From Paenibacillaceae bacterium (GTDB taxonomy: Bacteria > Bacillota > Clostridia > Lachnospirales > Lachnospiraceae): DNA of 64,000 nt. Of the stretch, positions 17,973 through 25,934 are shown piece after piece (the first letter of the stretch is position 1; each line of letters opens with the position of its first letter). The stretch lies in NCBI GenBank assembly GCA_015057705.1, contig SVDU01000012.1:88870-152869 (forward strand). The letters run 5' to 3'. The notes below the pieces were generated by a model. The model had not been told where the DNA came from, ran no database searches, and was given only the letters and a program-made list of their open reading frames with translations. Made by a program: the position numbers and the translations under genes.

Positions 17973-20591
17973 TTATATAATCCCGTCTTTCCTCGCCTTT
18001 TCTACAGCCATCATACGGGAGGAAACTCCAAGTTTTCCAAAAATACTGAGTACATGGGTCTTCACCGTGGCCTGGGATATACAGAGATTCTCTGCAATCT
18101 CCCGGTTAGTAATGCCAAGAGACAGCTGGATTAATACTTCCTGTTCACGAGCTGACAGCATCTCCGTACTGCTTTCCTTAACTGTCTGCCCTCCGCAGAT
18201 CATTATAATGTCACTTAAAAACGAGACTTCCTCTGGACTCATAAATTGTTTGCCACATGATTTCTGATATAATTCCTTTAGCAAAGGCAGCAGAATCACA
18301 CGATCAAGATAAAATGGCATAAGTATCCGGTCTTTGTATGAATAGTGAATGGCTTCAACCAGCAGATTGGTGATTTCCCGCTGGCTCCCCCCTCCTGGCA
18401 TATGGGAAAGCATCACTATTTTCAGAATATCAGCCTCTGTCAGGCGAAGCATATTATGATGGAGACGGGAGGCAGCCAGTATGTCCTCGGTTTCTTTGAA
18501 AGCCACTTCAGTTTCGCCGCGCTGAAACAGGATTCGGGCACGCAGCAGTTTCATAAACGGCTGCTGGCTGTATTTCTTTGAAACTTCCAGCTCATTTAAA
18601 AATCGTTCAGACAGATCTTCCGATAGCCTGTCAATACAGGCAAGCTCATAGATCAAACGTCCCAGCGAGAGTACACTATAGTTGGGATATTCCGATAAAA
18701 TCCCCTCTACATAAGAAACCGCTGTATCATTTTCACCGCACAGGAACTTCATTTCCGCCAGATGATAGGCTAATGTCATATCGGTAATACCCGCATGAAT
18801 ATGGCGTTCAGTAAGTATCTGACCGGTTTGTTCCAATACGTCCTTTGCCTGATCCAGTTCCATTCTGCGTATATAGACTCCTGCCAGTCCGAAATAATAG
18901 TTGGTATCAATTCCCATTAAACCACTGACTGTTTTCATTATCTCTTTGGATTTGGCATAGCAGGGAAAACAGTCATTCAGCCGTCCCATTTCTTCGTAAA
19001 CCTGACTCAGCTGATTATAAGCGAAGAAGACGATAAATGAATTTAATCCGGCAGCAATTTTAATCCCCTTTAAGATGCAGGCTTCCGCTTCCTCATATTT
19101 CATTCGATCCAATAATGCACCAGCATTTTCAATGAGCAGCACCGCTTTCATAACGGGTCCAAATGGAATTTGTTCCATTTGCTCATCCGTTAGCGCAGGA
19201 CACTGAGGTAAAATTCCGTCTTTGGTGGTAAAATAGATTTGAGCGAAGTCAACAAAACGGAATAAGTCAGAATCCCGATAGAGTTCTTTGAATTTTTCGT
19301 AAATAACACGACACCGTTCTGTGTTGATATTTCCCAGATTATAAAGAAAGCACTGGGCAGCAAGATCTGCATCCTTAAATAACAGCTCTATGGGAACACG
19401 ATCAAGATAACTCCATGCTTCTATCCTGCCCTCCATTAATCTGGTAATACGAAGGACTTCATTATAATTACCTGCCTCACAATGTTCCTGTAAGGCTTCC
19501 TCATAATCGCCTCTTTTCTCAAATGCTTCTGCAGTTATTTTGTAACATTCTGATTTTTGCCCTTCTGGAAGGCATAAGAACTGCTGCTTTAAATATTCCG
19601 ATAGAATATTGTGGTAACGATAGATTCCATTCTGCTCGTCCAGGCAGATGATAAACAGATTTTTTTCCATGAATCGTTCCATCAGCTGGTTAAAATCCTG
19701 TTTTGTAAGGTTCTTAAACAGCTTTTGGTAAATCTCCGCATCAAAATAGGAAAGATATCCTGTTTTAATTAAAAACTCCTGTTCCTGTTTCGTCAGAGCA
19801 CCGATAATCTCACGAGTCAGATACTGAGAAGCAATTCCTCCTCCCGCACGCAGCAGCTGCCCGGAATATTTACCGGCTGCCTTTGCTGCTGCCGCAAGCT
19901 GCAAACCTCCGATCCAGCCTTCCGCATAATGATTTAACTGATTCAGCTCTTCCTCGCTACCTGCCAGCTTCATCGTATCTTTCAGAAAAGCGATCCCTTC
20001 TTCCATGGTCAGCTGCATTTGTTTCCCATCTATAAACAACAAACGGCCGGATACCGCAAGAGGACCTAAATAGACAGGCGGGTCCTCCCGTGACAGCATG
20101 AAAAAATGAAAATTGGCAGGCATTGCTTTAATAAAAAACTCAAAAGTTTTAACAAGGGCGTCATCACCAATGCATTGGACATCATCAAGCACCATGTAAT
20201 ATTCCTCATCACCCCACAGCTGGTTAATCAGAGGGATCAGCAGATTCTCCATATACATGGTATCCGGATTTGTTCTTAAAAGATTAAAAAGACTTCCTTC
20301 ATCTTTTAAAAAAGGACTGATTGCTGCTGTAAAATATAGCCAGAAGGAATATACATTGGTGTTGGTAGAATCCAGTGACAGCCAGCATATATTTTTCAGT
20401 TTCTTCTCTTGTATAAAGGATGATAGCAGAGTTGTTTTGCCTGTACCGGCACCGCCGCTTAAAAAAATAATACTCATATCCTCACACTTAGAAAGCTGTT
20501 CAAACAACCCTTGACGCACGATGTAATTTTTCCGGGGGGCCGGTATTTTTATTTTTGTAGTAAGAAATAATATGTCTGAGGAATGCTCCAT
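17973..20591 (-). CDS. MalT-type large ATP-binding LuxR regulator
   Basis: An 872-residue STAND-type regulator. The N-terminal NTPase has Walker A (GGAGTGKTT, residues 46-54) and Walker B (YYMVLDDVQ). A long helical TPR-like region follows, and the last 65 residues are a LuxR/FixJ helix-turn-helix (LSAREQEVLIQLSLGITNREIAENL...ATVKTHV). The domain order is that of MalT, in which a small ligand plus ATP drives oligomerisation and promoter activation. It lies directly downstream of a three-gene ABC-2 exporter in the same direction, so it may control that exporter or itself. An AGGTGA site precedes the start. Confidence 0.9.
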   Translation of the reverse strand: MEHSSDILFLTTKIKIPAPRKNYIVRQGLFEQLSKCEDMSIIFLSGGAGTGKTTLLSSFIQEKKLKNICWLSLDSTNTNVYSFWLYFTAAISPFLKDEGSLFNLLRTNPDTMYMENLLIPLINQLWGDEEYYMVLDDVQCIGDDALVKTFEFFIKAMPANFHFFMLSREDPPVYLGPLAVSGRLLFIDGKQMQLTMEEGIAFLKDTMKLAGSEEELNQLNHYAEGWIGGLQLAAAAKAAGKYSGQLLRAGGGIASQYLTREIIGALTKQEQEFLIKTGYLSYFDAEIYQKLFKNLTKQDFNQLMERFMEKNLFIICLDEQNGIYRYHNILSEYLKQQFLCLPEGQKSECYKITAEAFEKRGDYEEALQEHCEAGNYNEVLRITRLMEGRIEAWSYLDRVPIELLFKDADLAAQCFLYNLGNINTERCRVIYEKFKELYRDSDLFRFVDFAQIYFTTKDGILPQCPALTDEQMEQIPFGPVMKAVLLIENAGALLDRMKYEEAEACILKGIKIAAGLNSFIVFFAYNQLSQVYEEMGRLNDCFPCYAKSKEIMKTVSGLMGIDTNYYFGLAGVYIRRMELDQAKDVLEQTGQILTERHIHAGITDMTLAYHLAEMKFLCGENDTAVSYVEGILSEYPNYSVLSLGRLIYELACIDRLSEDLSERFLNELEVSKKYSQQPFMKLLRARILFQRGETEVAFKETEDILAASRLHHNMLRLTEADILKIVMLSHMPGGGSQREITNLLVEAIHYSYKDRILMPFYLDRVILLPLLKELYQKSCGKQFMSPEEVSFLSDIIMICGGQTVKESSTEMLSAREQEVLIQLSLGITNREIAENLCISQATVKTHVLSIFGKLGVSSRMMAVEKARKDGII

Positions 20592-20667
20592 TGTTTATTC
20601 ACCTGTCATGTATTTGTTCCTATTATTGTAATTCAGGTCGTCCGTTTTGACAAGAAATGTCTCGCAT

Positions 20668-21648
20668 TCATACCCTTTTTATATATTTCATCCGTAAACT
20701 GACACAGGAAATCACAAATAAAGCAATAGAAAAAGCGATCACATATACAATACTAAAGCTGTGACGCCATGCCTCTCCCCGTTCCAGGTATTCAACAAAA
20801 TCCATCAGCTGCTTCTGAGGCAGTAATTTAATACTTGTATCCAATACTATATTCTTTTTACCGAAGAAATAAAAAGTTCCTGCAAGCATGGATGATAAGA
20901 CGACAATGGATCTGCCAAGCATGGAAGCATTATCTGGTTTACTGATCAGTGTATTTAATAACAAAGCGAAGGAAATACCCAAAAAACTCATTACAAAAAT
21001 CAGACCTGCGTACTGCAAAAGGGTAAAACCAATGTTAAATCCCCAAAACTTTAATAAAACAAGCAGGAAATATTCAGGCAGAAACATGGACAGGCAGAAA
21101 ATGCAGTGAGCCCCGAGATAACCACCAAAAGAAACGGGCGCTGCTGTGATCCGGCGCAACTGTCCCTGCTCTTTGTCATCTGCAAACGCAAACAGATTGG
21201 CAAAAACCTCCATCAAAAGAAACATCATCATAAATCCAATTATATTAGCGCCAACACCACGGGCGGGTTTACTCCCTTTAGGGGGGGCGTCCGGATCACG
21301 CAGCATTGCTTCAACCATATTTTTATAATCATCACTGCGAAGTGTCTCGATCTGATAATCACCATCTTCTCCAATTGTCACATAAGCATCATATTTCTTC
21401 TCTACCAATGCAGAAACAGGCGGCTTTACTGCTGAAACAACAATATCAAATTCTTTAGAATTATAAGGTAATGTCCCCGCAGATTTGTCCGTTACCAGAA
21501 CAATATGACCTTTCACCTGCTGTACACCCGTCAGATGAACTGCCAGAACCATAGAGGAAAGTGTGAAAGCTGTTAATAAAACAAACATAGGCAGGCGTGA
21601 AATTGTCCGCTCATAAATATTTTTAATCGTAGTTAAAAAGGTTCTCAT
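20668..21648 (-). CDS. ABC-2 type exporter permease
   Basis: A 326-residue membrane protein with one N-terminal span, an extracytoplasmic domain of about 130 residues (residues 40-135) and five or six C-terminal spans, the layout of ABC-2 (NatB/YhgE-related) permeases. Its ATG overlaps the stop of the preceding permease gene (ATGA), indicating translational coupling. It works with the neighbouring permease and the ATPase at 22401. The function could be drug, peptide or sodium export. Confidence 0.87.
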   Translation of the reverse strand: MRTFLTTIKNIYERTISRLPMFVLLTAFTLSSMVLAVHLTGVQQVKGHIVLVTDKSAGTLPYNSKEFDIVVSAVKPPVSALVEKKYDAYVTIGEDGDYQIETLRSDDYKNMVEAMLRDPDAPPKGSKPARGVGANIIGFMMMFLLMEVFANLFAFADDKEQGQLRRITAAPVSFGGYLGAHCIFCLSMFLPEYFLLVLLKFWGFNIGFTLLQYAGLIFVMSFLGISFALLLNTLISKPDNASMLGRSIVVLSSMLAGTFYFFGKKNIVLDTSIKLLPQKQLMDFVEYLERGEAWRHSFSIVYVIAFSIALFVISCVSLRMKYIKRV

Positions 21649-22385
21649 ATATAATCCTCCGTTCTGAAATATAATTTACATCCCAATGTCAGCAGGACAG
21701 ATAGTGCAAATGCAATAATAAATACCGGCCAGAAATATCTCAGACTGTTATCACAGGACATGGTAAAGAAAGCTTCATTAAGCCATCTCACAGGTGATAT
21801 TTTTGTAATCAGGGACATCAGGCTTCCCATTCCATCAAGAGAGAAAAACGTACCTCCCAAAAAACAAAGCAGGTTAATTACTGTACTCAGCAATGTACTG
21901 GTGGTTTCTTCACAATGGAACACACAGCAAAAAAAGATTCCAAAAGCAGATGCCACTAATTCTACCGGAGCCATTAAGAGAATAAAAAATACTGGATTAC
22001 TTCCAAGGCTTACATGGAGAAGCAGGCACAAAATCAGCAGCAGCATTGTATGCAGGATATAATTAAAAAGAAAGGAGGCTGCCATTTTAGAAAAATAAAC
22101 AAAGAAGCTTCCAACAGGGGAATAAATAATACGAAGATTGGCCCTTTTGATATCCCGTTCCATAAAGCAGTTAGAGGCGGTCATTGCCCCATTTAACATT
22201 CCATAAACAATAAGAGAAACTGTATAATACTGATATGCAGTGTTACTGTCAGAATAATCCCCTCCACATAAATAACCCAAAATCAATATTAACAAGCCTG
22301 CAAATGCTGTATTATACCCTACCAGAACCGGATTTTTAAATAAATTAACCAGGTCCATTTTTAAAATTACTATAAAGCGACGCAT
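21645..22385 (-). CDS. ABC-2 type exporter permease
   Basis: A 246-residue protein with six membrane spans and no large external loop, matching the ABC-2 permease fold. The motif YSPVGSFFVYFSKM is the usual coupling-helix region after the second span. It lies 16 bases downstream of the ATPase gene and overlaps the next permease by four bases. The two permeases differ in size and topology, so the transporter is a heterodimer. AAAGGGGAG site before the start. Confidence 0.87.
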   Translation of the reverse strand: MRRFIVILKMDLVNLFKNPVLVGYNTAFAGLLILILGYLCGGDYSDSNTAYQYYTVSLIVYGMLNGAMTASNCFMERDIKRANLRIIYSPVGSFFVYFSKMAASFLFNYILHTMLLLILCLLLHVSLGSNPVFFILLMAPVELVASAFGIFFCCVFHCEETTSTLLSTVINLLCFLGGTFFSLDGMGSLMSLITKISPVRWLNEAFFTMSCDNSLRYFWPVFIIAFALSVLLTLGCKLYFRTEDYI

Positions 22386-22400
22386 AGAAACTCCCCTTTC

Positions 22401-23339
22401 TCAATCACGCAGCTTGCGTCCTGTCAGCTTTAAGAACACCGTCTCAAGACTTGCTGCTTCGCTTGTAATATTATGTATTTTTTCGCCATGATCACTTAAC
22501 AGGGCGATGATCCGGTCAAGATTTTCCACCCCTTTCAGAGACGTGATTTCAAAGGTATTACCATCTATTTTTACAGATTTAACACCTTCCACAGCAAAAA
22601 ACTCATCATGCCCAATTGATCCATTTTCCTCCACTTCTATGATGTACCTTTTTTCGTTCTCAATATCCTCTTTCAAACTCTCTTTGGTTCCTTCTGCAAG
22701 AATTGTTCCATGATCCATTATAATAATACGGGACGAGATAACTTCCACTTCTTCCATGTAATGAGTCGTATAAATAACTGTCATTCCCTGATTCTGAAGC
22801 TTTTTGATGGAAGAAAGAATATGATTTCGGCTTTGGGGATCGATTCCAACTGTAGGCTCATCCATAATGACCAGTTCCGGGTGGTGGGCAATGGCACATG
22901 CAATATTAAGACGCCGCTTCATTCCGCCGGAAAAGGTCTTCACTTTATCCTTTCTTCGGTCTTGTAAGCCAGCAAAGATAAGTGCCTCCTCTACCGCATC
23001 TTCCAGTCTGCTGCCGTAAAGTCCGTAAAGAGAAGCAAAAAAACTTAAATTACTTTCAGCACTTAACTCTTCATAAAGGGCTATATCCTGAGGGACAATT
23101 CCAATCGACTGTTTGTAGCTTCGCAGTTTTTTACTGATTTTATCACCTTTGAAGCGAATCTCCCCTTCATCACTTCCAAGTACAGCGGTGAGAATATTAA
23201 TGGTAGTACTTTTGCCCGCTCCGTTGGGACCTAAAAAACACAGTACCTCTCCCCTGCGGATCTCAAAGCTGATTCCTTTCAGAACAATGTTTTCTTTAAA
23301 GCTCTTTTTTAAATTACTGACTGTCATTAGATTATCCAT
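22401..23339 (-). CDS. ABC-2 exporter ATPase
   Basis: A 312-residue ATP-binding subunit with Walker A GPNGAGKST, Q-loop, signature SGGMKRR, Walker B VIMDEPTVGID and the H-loop TTHYMEE. The C-terminal extension after the nucleotide domain is typical of the DrrA/CcmA-like class that pairs with ABC-2 permeases. The frame starts 12 codons upstream, but the ATG at 23339 has AAGGAG about ten bases before it and gives the family N-terminus (MDNLMTVSNLKKSF). First gene of the exporter operon. Confidence 0.92.
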   Translation of the reverse strand: MDNLMTVSNLKKSFKENIVLKGISFEIRRGEVLCFLGPNGAGKSTTINILTAVLGSDEGEIRFKGDKISKKLRSYKQSIGIVPQDIALYEELSAESNLSFFASLYGLYGSRLEDAVEEALIFAGLQDRRKDKVKTFSGGMKRRLNIACAIAHHPELVIMDEPTVGIDPQSRNHILSSIKKLQNQGMTVIYTTHYMEEVEVISSRIIIMDHGTILAEGTKESLKEDIENEKRYIIEVEENGSIGHDEFFAVEGVKSVKIDGNTFEITSLKGVENLDRIIALLSDHGEKIHNITSEAASLETVFLKLTGRKLRD

Positions 23340-23394
23340 GGCAATTGTCTCCTTTTCGTTTACTACGGATATCATACGGTATTACAGAAATAAA

Positions 23395-23431
23395 AAAATC
23401 AACCGTTTGGCTGATTCGGACGGTTGATTTT
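23395..23431 (-). terminator. Intrinsic terminator after the phosphotriesterase-like gene
   Basis: An 11-bp stem (AAAATCAACCG and its complement) with a 15-base loop and a run of T on the minus strand. It separates the hydrolase gene at 23519 from the ABC exporter operon. Confidence 0.7.
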
Positions 23432-23518
23432 TATTGCTGTACCAATTTTATGATAGCAGCTAAGGCAAAAAAAACAAACTTACCTGCAATTATAACTATC
23501 TTATACATTGAAACATAC

Positions 23519-24472
23519 TCACTTATCATTTCTTATCTTATCCACATCATAGAAATTTGCGGGATTTTCTGTCATCATGTGAATTATTTCCTGCCTGCTT
23601 ATTCCGTTGGCAGAACAATAAGTAATAAATTCGTCGAAGATGGTTGTACAGGGATGATCATCCATCGATTCTTTCCCCTCTGAATAGAAGTCGTAATCCT
23701 GGGAAAGCAGTACCTTATGGCCGTAATTAAGTAAAATAATATATTTCAGCAGTTCAAACTCCCAGGCACTTTTCCCCTTCCTTATCGTGTCAATACCGAT
23801 CCACATCCCCTTTTTCGCTGCCAGTTCCACCGTTTCCCTGTTTGCCTCGTGATCTGCGTGGGCCCAAAGAAATTTGTTGTAGTCTGCATTCACCCCATCC
23901 AGTACCTGTATCACTTCATGAACCATTTCTGCCTCTATGATATGGCAATGCACAGGGATACCTGTCTCTTTGCTGGCTCTCACCGCCGCAATCAGCATAG
24001 CCTTATCTACACCTGACAGTCTGCCCTTGTCAAGCAGCAGTTTGATATGTCCCGGACGAATAACAATGCCATCGATTGTGTCCAGACCTTCTTTAAAATC
24101 CTTTATCCAGCGGTTTGCCAGCTGTTCTTCAAAATGATCGGTAAATACGTCGTAAAGCTGTTTTGTCATGTTCCAGCCAGTGCATGCAATGATATGCAGA
24201 TCCGTCTGTTCTGATAAAGCTTTTAACATTCTGACGTTTTGCCCACCCATTGGAGGCGACGTTTCTACTATACTCTTTCCGCCTCTTTCCTTTATATCAA
24301 GCATGACCGGTATAATATAGTTCATGTCTGATTCCATGTTTTCCAACTGATACTTTTTGTCAAAATACATGCTGTTTGCTTTAAATTCATCTGTCTCCCA
24401 CTTAATATGCTCATGACCTAACGTAATTCCAAGTTCTTCTTTATTAATAGGTCCTCTTACCGTATAAATCAT
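23519..24472 (-). CDS. Phosphotriesterase-family metal-dependent hydrolase
   Basis: A 317-residue TIM-barrel amidohydrolase. The N-terminal LGHEH is the first metal pair of the phosphotriesterase family. Later His residues occur in VHCHIIEAE and FLWAHADHE, with a C-terminal Asp in LLSQDYDF. The usual bridging lysine is not obvious, as in many phosphotriesterase-like lactonases. The natural substrate is probably a lactone or phosphorylated sugar lactone rather than a phosphotriester. The frame opens 23 codons earlier, but ATG 24472 follows GGGAGGAAT. Monocistronic, with a terminator downstream at 23395. Confidence 0.85.
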   Translation of the reverse strand: MIYTVRGPINKEELGITLGHEHIKWETDEFKANSMYFDKKYQLENMESDMNYIIPVMLDIKERGGKSIVETSPPMGGQNVRMLKALSEQTDLHIIACTGWNMTKQLYDVFTDHFEEQLANRWIKDFKEGLDTIDGIVIRPGHIKLLLDKGRLSGVDKAMLIAAVRASKETGIPVHCHIIEAEMVHEVIQVLDGVNADYNKFLWAHADHEANRETVELAAKKGMWIGIDTIRKGKSAWEFELLKYIILLNYGHKVLLSQDYDFYSEGKESMDDHPCTTIFDEFITYCSANGISRQEIIHMMTENPANFYDVDKIRNDK

Positions 24473-24529
24473 ATGGATTCCTCCCGATTGCCTGTATCGG
24501 CATTTTTTAATAACATCAGCATAACAAAT

Positions 24530-24557
24530 AAACTCTGACATAAGAATGTCAGAGTTT
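24530..24557 (-). terminator. Hairpin terminator after the hydrolase stub
   Basis: A 12-bp perfect stem (AAACTCTGACAT and complement) with a 4-base loop, followed on the minus strand by a T-rich tract. It probably ends the transcript carrying the WYL regulator and the degraded hydrolase. Confidence 0.65.
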
Positions 24558-24584
24558 AGAGTTTAATTTATTTTTTTGTCTGCT

Positions 24585-24792
24585 TTATTTTTTTAAATCT
24601 GTTGAAATAAATTCTTTTGCCAGTTCAGCTATTTTATCCGCATTCGTCCAGTGCAGATAATGCTCCCCCGCAAGCGTTTCAATTTTTTGGATGGAAGGGT
24701 TGGTTATTAACTGTTGGTGAAGCGGTAACCAGTAATTATCGGTATCTACTGATTCGTATTATTTTCCCGATTATTTTAATTACTTTCTTCAT
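24585..24792 (-). pseudogene. Alpha/beta-hydrolase gene with its middle deleted
   Basis: From an ATG at 24792 the minus strand reads MKKVIKIIGKIIRIS, a typical short hydrophobic start of a membrane-associated hydrolase, and then stops. In another frame, directly after, comes a good hydrolase C-terminus: NYWLPLHQQLITNPSIQKIE, then TLAGEHYLHWTNADKIAEL and FISTDLKK with a stop at 24585. The GEHYLHW segment would hold the catalytic His. About 70 codons remain, while the family normally has 250-350. The start overlaps the end of the WYL regulator gene by 17 bases, so the original gene was coupled to it. Seen directly: both termini and the frame break. Inferred: one internal deletion. Confidence 0.75.
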
Positions 24793-25753
24793 GTGCTAAG
24801 CTCCCTGGTGTAATATTTTGATATTTCCCGGATAGTGTATTACTTAACTGTTTTATTTCTTCCAAAAATTCTTCTGGCTTTAAAGCGGTTACCTTCTCCG
24901 GATGGCATAATACCAATTTACATATTTCATCCTTATAAGGAGTCCTGACAGTAAGATGTATTTTATTGTTTATGGATCGGGTCATGGCATTTTGGAGATA
25001 TACATCATCCTTGATAATCCTGTATAGAGCCGGATCTAACATCAGTTCATAAGTATTCCACCGAAACTTATCATGCTCTGATACAGGTAATTCCCTGTTA
25101 ATAAAACAATTTTTTTCATCCACACATGTAATTGACTCAATTCGGTCAAGGCGGAACGTTCGCTTTTCTTCCCTCAAATGACAGTAGCCATTGATATACC
25201 AGCCACCATCTCCAAACTGCAGCTCTATGGGCGAAAATCGTCTGGTTTCTGTGATATTCCGCTCTGGGTGGTAATAACTAAGCTGCAGATCGCATGATTT
25301 CCACAGTGCCTCTAATATTGCCTTTAGAACATCCTCCGCGTAACCCATGGGTATTATCCGCAATATGTCAAAATTTATGTGTGAAATGACCTGAGAAGCC
25401 TTTTGTCTCTCTTCATCCGGTAAAACATTAAGCAGTTTGCCACTTAGAAGATTATAATCGGCTGCCATGTTTGGGATGCGAAATTCTTCCCCTGCTTTTA
25501 ACACCATTAAAAGCATTAATATTTCCTGCTCACTAAGTTTAATACTTGGCATAAAATAGGAGGAATCTATTTCGTACCCCCCTCCCAGTCCCTCATAGGA
25601 AACAATGGGAACACGAAGCTGACTGAGCGCATCAATATCTCTGTAAATAGTCCGCTCACTCACATCAAAATAATCAGCCAGCTCTTTGGCCGTCATTTTT
25701 CTACGTATTCGTAACAAATGGATGATTCCATTCTGTCTTTCCGTTTTTTTCAT
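24776..25753 (-). CDS. HTH/WYL-domain transcriptional regulator
   Basis: A 325-residue regulator with an N-terminal DeoR-like helix-turn-helix (TAKELADYFDVSERTIYRDI) and a WYL domain whose core reads GDGGWYINGYCHLREEKRTFRLDRI, plus a C-terminal WCX-like segment. WYL proteins sense nucleic-acid or small ligands and often control neighbouring stress or resistance genes. It is divergent from the ABC-F gene at 25935 and once was coupled to the now-deleted hydrolase gene at its 3' end, so either may be its target. Confidence 0.9.
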   Translation of the reverse strand: MKKTERQNGIIHLLRIRRKMTAKELADYFDVSERTIYRDIDALSQLRVPIVSYEGLGGGYEIDSSYFMPSIKLSEQEILMLLMVLKAGEEFRIPNMAADYNLLSGKLLNVLPDEERQKASQVISHINFDILRIIPMGYAEDVLKAILEALWKSCDLQLSYYHPERNITETRRFSPIELQFGDGGWYINGYCHLREEKRTFRLDRIESITCVDEKNCFINRELPVSEHDKFRWNTYELMLDPALYRIIKDDVYLQNAMTRSINNKIHLTVRTPYKDEICKLVLCHPEKVTALKPEEFLEEIKQLSNTLSGKYQNITPGSLAHEESN

Positions 25754-25818
25754 TCCATTTACTCTCTATTCATTTTCATTTGATATACAATCAATATCAT
25801 ACCATTCCAATGAAATAA

Positions 25819-25847
25819 TTGAAATAATTAATAAAAGATGGTATGCT
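25819..25847 (+). promoter_or_regulatory. Promoter of the ABC-F gene
   Basis: TTGAAA (25819-25824), a 17-bp spacer and TATGCT (25842-25847) preceded by TGG, an extended -10. The predicted start near 25854 leaves a leader of about 80 bases before the ABC-F start codon. Confidence 0.65.
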
Positions 25848-25934
25848 ACCAGAGGTAATCTCGAAAACTGTTATTAGTGGAAACAACATTAACAATACAG
25901 TGATGGGATGCCACATATTACATGGAGGACTTAC

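Noticed and set aside
24617..24799. Plus-strand 60-codon ORF opposite the hydrolase stub
   Set aside because: It has no ribosome site and is the antisense of the hydrolase remnant, which has recognisable family sequence.
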